Source: Arcobacter sp. LC1 (GTDB taxonomy: Bacteria; Campylobacterota; Campylobacteria; Campylobacterales; Arcobacteraceae). Taken from it: a stretch of DNA of 64,000 bases. The position numbers and the translations under genes are program-made. A model generated the notes under the pieces. It was not told the origin of the DNA. It searched no databases and saw nothing but the letters and a program-made list of their open reading frames with translations. The stretch lies in NCBI GenBank assembly GCA_021378565.1, contig JAACJU010000003.1, positions 1 through 64,000 on the forward strand. The letters are read 5' to 3'. This document shows, one piece after another, positions 34,469 through 42,853 of this stretch; positions within the stretch are counted from its first letter, which is position 1, and the number at the start of each line of letters is the position of its first letter.

Positions 34469-35560
34469 CTAACTTTTATTATTTGTATTAAATCTATTTT
34501 CTAAAACTTTAGAATACCTAGAAAGGCTAAAGCAAAAAATCCAAAAAACAACAGCTACAAAAACATAGCCCTCTGTATCAAAACCTAGCCAATTAGCGTC
34601 ACTTCCTGCTAAGTGAATGATTCCTAAGAAGTCAAAAAGCCCTACGATTAACACTAAGGTTGTATCTTGCAAAAGGCAAATAAATGTACCGACTAGATTG
34701 GGAATTGATACTTTAAGTGCTTGAGGAAGTATAACTAAAGCCATTTTTTTCCAGTACGTAAGCCCCAAAGAATCCGCAGCTTCGTATTGTCCTTTGGGGA
34801 TTGACTGCAAACCTCCTCTTATGCATTCAGCCACATAAGCAGAGTAAAAAAGTCCAATTGCTAGAATAGCTCTAGTTAATTTTGGGATACCAACACCCTC
34901 AGGAAAAAACAAAGGCGCAATAACTTGAGCCATAAATAAAATAGTAATTAAAGGAACTCCGCGAATTAGTTCAATATAAGTAATACTTAGTTTTTTAATA
35001 ATTGGCAATTCTGATTTTCTACCAAAAGCTAGAATAATTCCAATAATAAAAGATATTACGATACCTGAACTTGCAACTACTAAAGTAAGTAAAAGTCCAC
35101 CCCAATGACTAGCACTTACAACTTTAAGCCCAAAATATCCCCCTTCTAAAAGAATATAAACAATGATAGGATAGAGAACTACCATAATAGCTTTTGTCCA
35201 AAAATTAGCTTTTAAATATTTAAAAGCTCCTGCTACAACAAAAAATAAAACAAAAGCTATATCAGGTCTCCAAATTTGAGCATCTGGATAAAGTCCGTAG
35301 ATAAATAAAGAAAGTTTTTCTCTTATAAAAATCCAACAAGCACCTGTGCCTGTGTAATCAGCTTTGGTAGTTCCTTCAAAAGTTGCATGAACAAAAGCCC
35401 ATGATATTATAGGTGGTATAAGCCAAACTAAAAATAATATTCCAAGTATTGTTAGAACAATATCCAAAGGACTTGAGAGAAAATTTTTCTTAATCCATAA
35501 AAATATATGCGTTTTTTCTTTAGGAGCTGGTCTTGCTGGTTTTACTTCATATACTGCCAT
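34469..35560 (-). CDS. aapM: general amino-acid ABC transporter, permease AapM
   Basis: AapM is one of two non-identical membrane subunits. The 363-residue protein is longer than usual HisM-type permeases, with an extra amino-terminal membrane region up to residue 150, as in the Aap/Bzt type. The ABC permease coupling loop is EAADSLGLTYWKKMALVILPQ. IELIRGVPLITILFMAQV is the HisM-type pattern. It begins 1 base after aapQ. Confidence 0.94.
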   Translation of the reverse strand: MAVYEVKPARPAPKEKTHIFLWIKKNFLSSPLDIVLTILGILFLVWLIPPIISWAFVHATFEGTTKADYTGTGACWIFIREKLSLFIYGLYPDAQIWRPDIAFVLFFVVAGAFKYLKANFWTKAIMVVLYPIIVYILLEGGYFGLKVVSASHWGGLLLTLVVASSGIVISFIIGIILAFGRKSELPIIKKLSITYIELIRGVPLITILFMAQVIAPLFFPEGVGIPKLTRAILAIGLFYSAYVAECIRGGLQSIPKGQYEAADSLGLTYWKKMALVILPQALKVSIPNLVGTFICLLQDTTLVLIVGLFDFLGIIHLAGSDANWLGFDTEGYVFVAVVFWIFCFSLSRYSKVLENRFNTNNKS

Positions 35561-35561
35561 C

Positions 35562-36716
35562 TTATCTCTCCTTTATTTGGATTTTTTTATTGATAAAATT
35601 TAAAATCAAAGAAATTATCAAAGATAAAAATAAATAAACAAGCATAGTAATAGTTATAATTTCTATGGCTTGACCCGTTTGATTTAATACAGTTCCTGCA
35701 AAAACTGTTACAATTTCTGGATAACCAATAGCTGTAGCTAAAGATGAATTTTTTACTACATTTAAGTATAGATTGATTATAGGTGGTATTGCTATTTTTA
35801 TAGCTTGTGGCAAAATAATTATAGTAAGCACTTGATATTTTGAAAGTCCTAAAGATTGTGCTGCTTCTTTTTGCCCTTTTGGTATCGCTTCTATTGCGCT
35901 TCTAACTGCCTCAGCTATATATGTAGCTGTGAAAATACTAAGAGCTAAAACAAGAGCTAAAAATTCAGGATATAAAACATCTCCGCCACTAAAGTTAAAG
36001 CCATGTAAACTTGGATAATCAAGATGTACTGCTTTTGTATCTAGTAAAAATACTAATAAAGGAACTATTATGATAATTGCTACTGAGACAGGCACAAGAG
36101 CAAATTCTTTTCCTTCTTCTTCAAAGCGTTTTTTTGCCCATTTTTTTAAAAAATAAACTCCAATGACTGCTATAAGAAAAGCTAAAAATACATAAATCAT
36201 ATGTGAGCTAAAGATAGGGTCTGGAAAATATAAGCCTCTGTTGTTTATAAACACACCTTTTATGGGGTGCAAACTTGCCCTTGGACTTGGAAGTGCGGCT
36301 AAGACTATATTATACCAAAATAGAATTTGTAGTAATAAAGGTATATTTCTAAAAATCTCAACATATAAAAGAGCTAATTTTGAAATAATGAAATTGTGTG
36401 ATAATCTCGCAATTCCTATAACTATGCCTAGAACTGAAGATATAATTATTCCAACTATTGAGACTATAAGAGTATTTAAAAGTCCAACTAAAAAAACGTC
36501 AAAATAAGTAGAGCTTTGACTGCTATAAGCTATTGGGCTTTCATCTATTCCAAAACCAGCTACATGGTGTAAAAATCCTAAACCTGTTACTATGCCTCTT
36601 TGTTCTATATTGTGAGACACATTGCTTGCAATATACCACATAAAAGCAACGACGGCAATGACTGTTAAAAGCTGAAAAAATATGCCCCTAAACTTTTGAT
36701 TGTTCAAAAAATACAA
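35562..36716 (-). CDS. aapQ: general amino-acid ABC transporter, permease AapQ
   Basis: This is the partner permease, 384 residues. Its coupling loop is EAAQSLGLSKYQVLTIIILPQAI, and FRNIPLLLQILFWY and the family's long central insertion (KGVFINNRGLYFPDP) match AapQ/BztB. The first 100 residues hold another membrane helix and a periplasmic loop. A perfect hairpin lies between it and the upstream binding-protein gene. The 63-base gap to aapJ is the only real gap in the operon. Confidence 0.94.
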   Translation of the reverse strand: MYFLNNQKFRGIFFQLLTVIAVVAFMWYIASNVSHNIEQRGIVTGLGFLHHVAGFGIDESPIAYSSQSSTYFDVFLVGLLNTLIVSIVGIIISSVLGIVIGIARLSHNFIISKLALLYVEIFRNIPLLLQILFWYNIVLAALPSPRASLHPIKGVFINNRGLYFPDPIFSSHMIYVFLAFLIAVIGVYFLKKWAKKRFEEEGKEFALVPVSVAIIIIVPLLVFLLDTKAVHLDYPSLHGFNFSGGDVLYPEFLALVLALSIFTATYIAEAVRSAIEAIPKGQKEAAQSLGLSKYQVLTIIILPQAIKIAIPPIINLYLNVVKNSSLATAIGYPEIVTVFAGTVLNQTGQAIEIITITMLVYLFLSLIISLILNFINKKIQIKER

Positions 36717-36736
36717 TAAGAATCCTTTCCATAAGT

Positions 36737-36759
36737 CTTAGGCACAAAGAGTGCCTAAG
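36737..36759 (-). promoter_or_regulatory. intercistronic stem-loop between aapJ and aapQ
   Basis: CTTAGGCAC and GTGCCTAAG form a perfect 9-bp stem round an AAAGA loop. In transcription direction the hairpin is not followed by a T run, so it is probably not a full terminator. Such structures after binding-protein genes commonly protect the upstream mRNA, which would raise the binding protein above the permeases. Confidence 0.6.
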
Positions 36760-36779
36760 TAAAATTAACAATGTTTTGT

Positions 36780-37793
36780 CTAATCAAATGGAGGGGAGAA
36801 TTGTAATCCGCCTTTATTCCAAAGCTTATTTATACCTCTTGGTATTTTTAAAGCTGAATCCATACCAACATTTCTTTTGTAAGATTGCCCATAATTACCG
36901 ACTTGTTTTACGATATTATAAGCCCATTTTTTATTTATGTGTAAATTTTTACCCATAGTTCCAGTTATTCCTAAGAATCTTTTGATTGTTGGGCTTGAAG
37001 TTGTTTTTGCGATTTTATCCACATTTTGACTAGTAATTCCTAGCTCTTCAGCTTCAACCATAGCACTATAAGACCATTTTACTATATTAAACCATACATC
37101 ATCACCTTGTCTAACAGAAGGGCCAAGTGGTTCTTTTGAAATAATTTCTGGCAAAATAACATAATTTTTTGGATTTTTAAGCTTAGTTCGCTCAGCTGCG
37201 AGTTGTGATCTATCTGAAGTTATAGCGTCACATCTTCCAGCTTGAAAAGCTTTTGTTGTCTCTGGTGTTGTATCATAATCTATTGATTTATATTTTAAAT
37301 GGTGAGAACTAAAATAATCTGCTACATTTAGCTCAGTTGTAGTTCCCGCATTAATACAAATAGAAGCACCATTTAAATCTTTTAAGTGTTTAATTCCTAG
37401 TTTTTTTGATACCAAAAATCCTTGTCCATCATAGTAATCAACTCCAGCAAAATTAATTCCTAGAGAGCTATCTCTTGATTCAGTCCAAGTAGTATTTCTT
37501 GATAAAACGTCTATTTCACCAGTTTGAAGTGCAGTGAAACGCTCTTTTGCATCAAGTGGAACGAATCTTACTTTTGAAGCGTTTCCTAAAACAGCAGCAG
37601 CTATAGCTCTGCAAACATCAACATCTAAGCCTTTCCATTTTTTACTAGGACCAACTTCTGAAAAACCTGCTAAACCGTTATTAACACCGCATTTTATATA
37701 GCCTTGCTTGACTACATTTTGCAAAGTTCCAGCTATTGCGGGGAGTGCCATAGCACAAATAAGTGCAGTACCTAATACTTTTTTACCTAACAT
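36780..37793 (-). CDS. aapJ: general amino-acid ABC transporter, periplasmic binding protein
   Basis: The 337-residue precursor has a Sec signal peptide (MLGKKVLGTALICAMALPAIAG, cleaved about residue 22) and the solute-binding domain of family 3. GYIKCGVNNGLAGFSEVGPS and GLDVDVCRAIAAAVLG fit AapJ/BztA, as do DYYDGQGFLVSK and CDAITSDRSQLAAERT. It binds several L-amino acids in the periplasm. It heads the operon with AGGAGATTA before the ATG; a TATAAG box around 37848 could be its -10 element. Confidence 0.96.
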   Translation of the reverse strand: MLGKKVLGTALICAMALPAIAGTLQNVVKQGYIKCGVNNGLAGFSEVGPSKKWKGLDVDVCRAIAAAVLGNASKVRFVPLDAKERFTALQTGEIDVLSRNTTWTESRDSSLGINFAGVDYYDGQGFLVSKKLGIKHLKDLNGASICINAGTTTELNVADYFSSHHLKYKSIDYDTTPETTKAFQAGRCDAITSDRSQLAAERTKLKNPKNYVILPEIISKEPLGPSVRQGDDVWFNIVKWSYSAMVEAEELGITSQNVDKIAKTTSSPTIKRFLGITGTMGKNLHINKKWAYNIVKQVGNYGQSYKRNVGMDSALKIPRGINKLWNKGGLQFSPPFD

Positions 37794-38069
37794 TTAATCT
37801 CCTCTTAGTTTTTTTCCACTTTTTATGAGTTCTTTAAAAAAACTTATAAAAGTTTCTAGCCTACATTTTACATACTTATTTTTAAGACTAGCTTAATATA
37901 TAAAAATTTTGACGTTTTTAAACTAATTAATAATAAATATGTTATTTTAAGTTAAAGAATATTTATTAGACATAGGTATAGATATTAGTTTTTAAAAAAT
38001 AGATTTAAAAATTAAAATTAAAGGCGAGATTTTTAAAGAGCTTAGCTAATATTCTAAGCCCTTAATATT

Positions 38070-38663
38070 TTATACAAGAAGTACGAATGTTGATTTTGCA
38101 CCGTGAGCGCCAATTACCAAAGATTGCTCAATATCAGCAGTTGAAGAAGGTCCAGCTATAAATGTCCCATATTTTCCATCTTTAAAATCAACTTTTTTAT
38201 AAGCTTCGTGCATATTATTTACCAAATTTTCTTTAGGCACAATAAAAACCGTATTTTTGGCTATAAAATAAAGTGCTCTGTGTCTATTTTCAAGATTTTT
38301 AACCCAAACAGCTCCATTTTCAGCCACGCCAAACTCTGCTTTTACAATACTCAAATCCAAGTTTGAAAAATTATGAGGATCATCTGCCATATTTGGGTTT
38401 ATGCAAGATTTTAAGCCTTTTTGAATATAAGAAATATTTGAAGCAAGATGCTCTATGTTTGGAAAAAGTTTTTTTATTTTTTCCAAAACCTCATCTTCAT
38501 TTTTTAATACAAAAGCATCTGAACTTATTGTTTTTAATACACTTTTAAATTGTTTAAATTTATCTTTATACACAATTCCAAAACCTTCATAATCAGGCAA
38601 AGCTACATTTGGTACTACATTTGTATTTTTTATATTATTTAAAATTTCATCACGAGAAGCCAT
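38070..38663 (-). CDS. lutC: L-lactate utilisation protein LutC
   Basis: LutC (LldG-type, LUD domain) is part of the non-flavin lactate oxidation complex. The 197-residue protein has SIVKAEFGVAENGAVWVKN and the carboxyl IAGPSSTADIEQSLVIGAHGAK, both family marks. It is the equivalent of C. jejuni Cj0073c. Its start overlaps the lutB stop by one base (TAATG). It contains no cluster-binding cysteines, as expected. Confidence 0.95.
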   Translation of the reverse strand: MASRDEILNNIKNTNVVPNVALPDYEGFGIVYKDKFKQFKSVLKTISSDAFVLKNEDEVLEKIKKLFPNIEHLASNISYIQKGLKSCINPNMADDPHNFSNLDLSIVKAEFGVAENGAVWVKNLENRHRALYFIAKNTVFIVPKENLVNNMHEAYKKVDFKDGKYGTFIAGPSSTADIEQSLVIGAHGAKSTFVLLV

Positions 38664-40024
38664 TATTTCATCCTTTTTTCATAAATTTCTTTAAAGCTAT
38701 GTTTTGGAAATTTTGGTAATTCTCTTGCTTTTCCCCAAGCATTTAGCTTAGAATACACAAGAGCTCTTGGCAAAATAGGCACTATTTTTCTAGCTATTTT
38801 GCCACCAAAGTCAGTTAAAAAAGTGGATTTTAAAACAAAAGCAGCCATTTTGAGAATAAGTAATTTTTTCTTTTTCATAAGCCCACGTTCTACAACTTCA
38901 CTTCTGTGTTTATAAATTTGCTTGTCTAAGTCTATTTTTACAGGACAAACACTAGCACACGACGCGCAAAGTGAACAAGCAAAAGGAAGACTTGAATATT
39001 TTTTTAAATCCCTAACTGAAGCAAGAGCTATACCTATTGGACCTGGAATAACATATTCATAACTATGCCCTCCACTTCTTCTAAAAACTGGACAAGTATT
39101 CATACAAGCTGCGCATCTTATACAGTTTAATGATTGGTAATAATCCTTACTTGCTAAAAACTTACTTCTTTTATTATCAACTATTACAATATGCATTTTA
39201 CCACCCTCAACTGGGCCATGGTAGTGTGAAGTGTATGTTGTAACTGCTTGTCCTACGGCATTTCTTGCTAGCATTCTAGTAAATACGCTCAAATCTTGCA
39301 ATCTTGGAATAATCTTTTCTATGCCCATACAAGCAATATGAAGTTTAGGCAAACTTGCACCTAAATCTGCATTTCCTTCGTTTGTGCAAATTACTATGCC
39401 ACCAGTGTCTGCAATTGCAAAATTAACCCCTGTAACAGTAGCGTCTGCACTTAAAAATTTCTCTCTTAAGTGCTCTCTCATAGCATTTGCTAAATAAGTT
39501 GGGTCAAAATTATTTTCATCAGTAAAAATAAATTTTGCAAAAGTTTTTGCTACATCTTGTCTTTTTAGATGAATTGCAGGAAGTACGATATGTGATGGTT
39601 TTTCATGCCGAAATTGAACAATTCGCTCACCTAAATCTGTATCAACAACTTCAAAGCCTTCATCTTCTAAGTGATGATTTAACTCACATTCTTCACTTAA
39701 CATAGATTTTGATTTTACTATTTTTTTAACTTTTGCATCTTTTAAAAGCTTAGTTACTATATCGTTGTGTTCTTGTGCATCTTTTGCCCAATGAACTTCT
39801 ATGCCTCTAGCCTTTGCATTTTTTTCAAATTGGATTAAATACTTATCTAGATTGCTCATAGTGTGAGTTTTTATAGCACTTGCTAAGTTTCTAAGTTCTT
39901 CCCATTCAGGGACTTTTTTTATAGCAATATCTCTTTTTTTTCTTACAAACCAAAGTGTTTCATCATGCCAATGCATTCGCTCATCATTATCTACAAATTT
40001 TTGTGCTAAATATGGATGACTCAT
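38663..40024 (-). CDS. lutB: L-lactate utilisation iron-sulphur protein LutB
   Basis: LutB (LldF-type) carries two [4Fe-4S] clusters and a LUD domain. The 453-residue protein has CIRCAACMNTCPVFRRSGG and CSLCASCASVCPVKIDL at about residues 300-370, after the LUD part with GVNFAIADTGGIVICTNEGN. It passes electrons from lactate towards the respiratory chain. Equivalent of Cj0074c. It overlaps both partners (4 bases with lutA, 1 with lutC). Confidence 0.96.
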   Translation of the reverse strand: MSHPYLAQKFVDNDERMHWHDETLWFVRKKRDIAIKKVPEWEELRNLASAIKTHTMSNLDKYLIQFEKNAKARGIEVHWAKDAQEHNDIVTKLLKDAKVKKIVKSKSMLSEECELNHHLEDEGFEVVDTDLGERIVQFRHEKPSHIVLPAIHLKRQDVAKTFAKFIFTDENNFDPTYLANAMREHLREKFLSADATVTGVNFAIADTGGIVICTNEGNADLGASLPKLHIACMGIEKIIPRLQDLSVFTRMLARNAVGQAVTTYTSHYHGPVEGGKMHIVIVDNKRSKFLASKDYYQSLNCIRCAACMNTCPVFRRSGGHSYEYVIPGPIGIALASVRDLKKYSSLPFACSLCASCASVCPVKIDLDKQIYKHRSEVVERGLMKKKKLLILKMAAFVLKSTFLTDFGGKIARKIVPILPRALVYSKLNAWGKARELPKFPKHSFKEIYEKRMK

Positions 40025-40767
40025 TTTACACCTCCACTTAAGATTTGTGCGAAATGCAAGGTTTTTATATCATCTTTGTTTCTGTCAATTATTCCTTGCA
40101 TATGCATAAGACAAGACATATCTGCGCCGACTATATATTTTGAGCCTGAACCTAAGTGGTCTTTTACTTTATCTTTTCCCATAGCTGATGATATGACTTC
40201 TTCATTTACACAAAATGTACCGCCAAAACCACAGCATTCATCAACTCTTTGCAATTCGCAAAATTCTATACCCTCAACCATACTAAGAAGGTCTTTAAGC
40301 TTAGAAAAAGTAGGAATATTCAGCTCACTTGGACTTCCAAGATGAAGTTGCCTATGTCCGTGGCAAGAATTATGAAGGCTTATTTTATGAGGAAATTTTG
40401 CCTTAAAAGATTTAGGTTTGATAATATCATGCAAAAACTCACTAAGTTCATAAATAGATGTTTTTACTTTATTAAAATCTTCATCATCTTTAGCAAAAAA
40501 TTCTTCATAATTATCTTTAACCATTGCCACACAAGAACCACTTGGAGCAACAATATAATCATATTTTTTAAAAATATTAACAAACTTTATAGCTAAGTCT
40601 TTAATACTTTTAGTACATCCTGAGTTTGCCATAGGTTGCCCACAGCAAGTTTGCTCTTTAGGGTACTCAACGTCAAGCTTTAAATCTTCTAAAACTTTTA
40701 ATGTTGCCAAACAAGCATCAGGGTAAAGCTCGTTCATATAACAGGGAATAAAAAGGCCGATTTTCAT
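40021..40767 (-). CDS. lutA: L-lactate utilisation protein LutA
   Basis: LutA (LldE-type) has two cysteine-rich CCG domains: QTCCGQPMANSGC near residue 42 and DECCGFGGTFCVNEE near residue 190, the non-cubane cluster pattern shared with heterodisulphide reductases and glycolate oxidase. The 248 residues match family size and C. jejuni Cj0075c. It is the first gene of lutABC, with AAGGATTT before the ATG. Together with LctP it allows growth on lactate. Confidence 0.96.
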   Translation of the reverse strand: MKIGLFIPCYMNELYPDACLATLKVLEDLKLDVEYPKEQTCCGQPMANSGCTKSIKDLAIKFVNIFKKYDYIVAPSGSCVAMVKDNYEEFFAKDDEDFNKVKTSIYELSEFLHDIIKPKSFKAKFPHKISLHNSCHGHRQLHLGSPSELNIPTFSKLKDLLSMVEGIEFCELQRVDECCGFGGTFCVNEEVISSAMGKDKVKDHLGSGSKYIVGADMSCLMHMQGIIDRNKDDIKTLHFAQILSGGVK

Positions 40768-40910
40768 TTTAAATCCTTATCTTCAAATATTTAGCCAATT
40801 TTAACATTTTTACATTAAATTTGGTTAATGATTTAATTTTAATAAAAAATATAAATTTATTCTTCTTATTATTATGATTTAAAGAAACAATTATATATTT
40901 TATTTAAAAA

Positions 40911-41342
40911 TTATACTTGCTCAATCGCTACATTATTATCTCTTAAAAATTTTGTAATAAGTTCAGAACTATTATATTCATAAGATTTTTCATAAACAAT
41001 TTTGACTATTCCACTAGCTATAATATTTTTAGAACAATCACTACAAGGCTCTAAAGTTACATAAATACTAGCACCTTCTATGCTAATACCTTTTCTAGCA
41101 GCATAAATTATAGCATTCATTTCAGCATGTATTTCATAGGTTTTTGACCATTCATGGTGTTCTTTTTGGTGTACATTGCCCCAATAATCAGAACAATTTA
41201 TATATCCTTTAGGAGTTCCGTTATAGCCACTTGACAAGATTCGCCCATCTTTTACAATAACAGCACCCACCTTTTTAGACACACATTTTGACACACTTGC
41301 TAGCTCTTTTGCTATGTTTATAAAATTCTTATCTTCTAGCAT
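40911..41342 (-). CDS. dCMP deaminase-family protein
   Basis: Deoxycytidylate deaminases turn dCMP to dUMP for thymidylate synthesis. The 143-residue protein has the zinc site of the cytidine deaminase fold: HAEMNA (His72, catalytic Glu74) and PCSDC (Cys100, Cys103). The long loop with a histidine cluster (VHQKEHHEWSKTYE) agrees with the dCMP deaminase/ComEB group over free-nucleoside deaminases. It is divergent from the second YbjQ-like gene with a 122-base gap. Confidence 0.88.
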   Translation of the reverse strand: MLEDKNFINIAKELASVSKCVSKKVGAVIVKDGRILSSGYNGTPKGYINCSDYWGNVHQKEHHEWSKTYEIHAEMNAIIYAARKGISIEGASIYVTLEPCSDCSKNIIASGIVKIVYEKSYEYNSSELITKFLRDNNVAIEQV

Positions 41343-41435
41343 TATTTTGTCCTTAAATCTTGAATAATTAGTAAAATAGAAGATAAACTATCAAGGCTTT
41401 AAGTTAGCTTATATTTAAAATAAAATATGCTATAT

Positions 41436-41441
41436 TATAAT
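41436..41441 (+). promoter_or_regulatory. -10 box for YbjQ-like copy 2
   Basis: CTATATTATAATAATT contains TATAAT 23 bases before the ATG at 41465. The region between it and the start is largely shared with copy 1 (minus strand before 22905). Confidence 0.5.
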
Positions 41442-41464
41442 AATTAGTTTATAAAGGGGATATT

Positions 41465-41926
41465 ATGAGTTTAGAAAAAGAAGTTATGTTAGTTTATGGT
41501 TCAAACCTAGATATTTATAATATTAAAGTTAAAAAGTTCATACAAGCAATTAGTGTGTCTGTTGGTTCAGGTAGAACTGATTATTATACTTCAGCAGGAG
41601 ATAATACAAGAGCACAAGAAAAGCTAAAAAATAAACTAATGCAAAAAGCTTTAGAAGTTGGAGCTGATGGAGTAATAGATGTAAAATCTTGTGGAGAACT
41701 TGGCTCATCACTAGGAGGCAATGCTGTAACTCTTGAGGGAAAAGGTTTTGAGGAGTTTGTGAAAGATAGAGAAATTGCAAGAGTTGAAGAATTAAAACAC
41801 CCCACAAAGAAAAAGAAATCTCTGCTTTTTAAAGTTTTAATGGTTGTTTTAATTATACTTGCTATACCTGCTGTACAAATCATTGGTGGTGTTATAATAA
41901 AACTTATGGAGCAAGGCACTAATTAG
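41465..41926 (+). CDS. YbjQ-like (UPF0145) protein, copy 2, with membrane tail
   Basis: The 153-residue product has the YbjQ-type core LEVGADGVIDVKSCGELG and SSLGGNAVTLEGKGFEEF. It is paralogous to the protein at 22474-22905: the first eight codons and ribosome site are almost identical, the middle is related, but the ends differ. Here the last 35 residues form a basic linker (PTKKKKSLLFK) and a transmembrane helix (LMVVLIILAIPAVQIIGGVII), so this copy is a carboxyl-anchored membrane form. Function unknown. Confidence 0.78.
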   Translation: MSLEKEVMLVYGSNLDIYNIKVKKFIQAISVSVGSGRTDYYTSAGDNTRAQEKLKNKLMQKALEVGADGVIDVKSCGELGSSLGGNAVTLEGKGFEEFVKDREIARVEELKHPTKKKKSLLFKVLMVVLIILAIPAVQIIGGVIIKLMEQGTN

Positions 41927-41948
41927 CAACACAAGTTGCTAATTCTTA

Positions 41949-42158
41949 TTAAAATATTTTTTTTATTCCATCTTCTATTTTGCCTGTAACCTCGTTATAT
42001 TTATCTATTCCTTTTGAAATAGAATTCCCTGCACTATCCACCCCTTTATTTATTCTATTCAACGCCCCACGCATTTCGCCAACTTTATTTCTCAAAAAAT
42101 CAACTTTATGATTAGTTGGATTATGGTTTATATTTTTTAAAAATACAACATTAAGCAA
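41949..42158 (-). CDS. doubtful small ORF
   Basis: A 69-codon frame, TTG-started, with a Gly/Ala/Lys-rich amphipathic end (NKGVDSAGNSISKGIDKY). No ribosome site is visible and no family comes to mind. It may be the remains of a larger gene, a small amphipathic peptide, or not a gene. It is convergent with the YbjQ-like gene. An internal ATG would give 41 residues. I keep it because codon use resembles real genes nearby. Confidence 0.3.
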   Translation of the reverse strand: MLNVVFLKNINHNPTNHKVDFLRNKVGEMRGALNRINKGVDSAGNSISKGIDKYNEVTGKIEDGIKKIF

Positions 42159-42403
42159 ACAAGCTTACAATTCAAAGTATTTATAAAACTACTAGTCTTG
42201 CTATTAAAGGAAGTTATTTTTTGAGTTTAGATAATCTATAAACAAATTTTTAGAATATGTGTATTTTTAAGCTATTATTTTGAAAAAATGTCCTTTAGAC
42301 TAGAAAAATCCCGTTCTTTTCATATTTTTTAGATATTTTAATCAATAAAACTTTAATTATTACTATGGTAAAATGACCAAAATTTAGCTAAAGGCAAAAT
42401 AAA

Positions 42404-42853
42404 ATGGATTTTAAAGAAATTAAAGAACTTATTCGAATATTTGATAAAAGCGAAGCTGACAAATTAAGAATAAAAGATGGAAATTTTGAAATTTTATTAC
42501 AAAGTGGCTCTGAAAATACTTATATATCAAGTCCCACTCCAGTAACTTCTGTTGCAATTCCTAGCGAAGTAAAAAATGAAATAAATGAAACAAAAGATGA
42601 AATTAGCTTAGAGGGTGAGACTATAAAATCACCAATGGTTGGTACTTTTTATGCCTCTCCATCTCCTGAGGCTGAACCTTTTCTAAAAATTGGCGACAAA
42701 GTAAGCAAGGGGCAAACCTTGTGTATTTTAGAAGCTATGAAAATAATGAATGAAGTTGAAGCAGAATTTGATTGTAAAATCATTGATATTTTGATAAAAG
42801 ATTCAGATCCTGTTGAATATGATATGCCTTTGTTTGTTATAGAAAGAATCTAA
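42404..42853 (+). CDS. accB: acetyl-CoA carboxylase, biotin carboxyl carrier protein
   Basis: AccB carries the biotin of acetyl-CoA carboxylase, the first step of fatty acid synthesis. The 149-residue protein has the carboxyl biotinyl domain with CILEAMKIMNEVEA (biotin on Lys113), KSPMVGTFYASPSPEAEPF before it, and a short linker after the amino-terminal KEIKELIRIFDKSEADKLRI part. It begins the accBC pair. The likely -10 is GGTAAAATG near 42367-42373, and AAAGGCAAAA is the ribosome site. Matches the Cj1291c-Cj1290c arrangement. Confidence 0.97.
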   Translation: MDFKEIKELIRIFDKSEADKLRIKDGNFEILLQSGSENTYISSPTPVTSVAIPSEVKNEINETKDEISLEGETIKSPMVGTFYASPSPEAEPFLKIGDKVSKGQTLCILEAMKIMNEVEAEFDCKIIDILIKDSDPVEYDMPLFVIERI

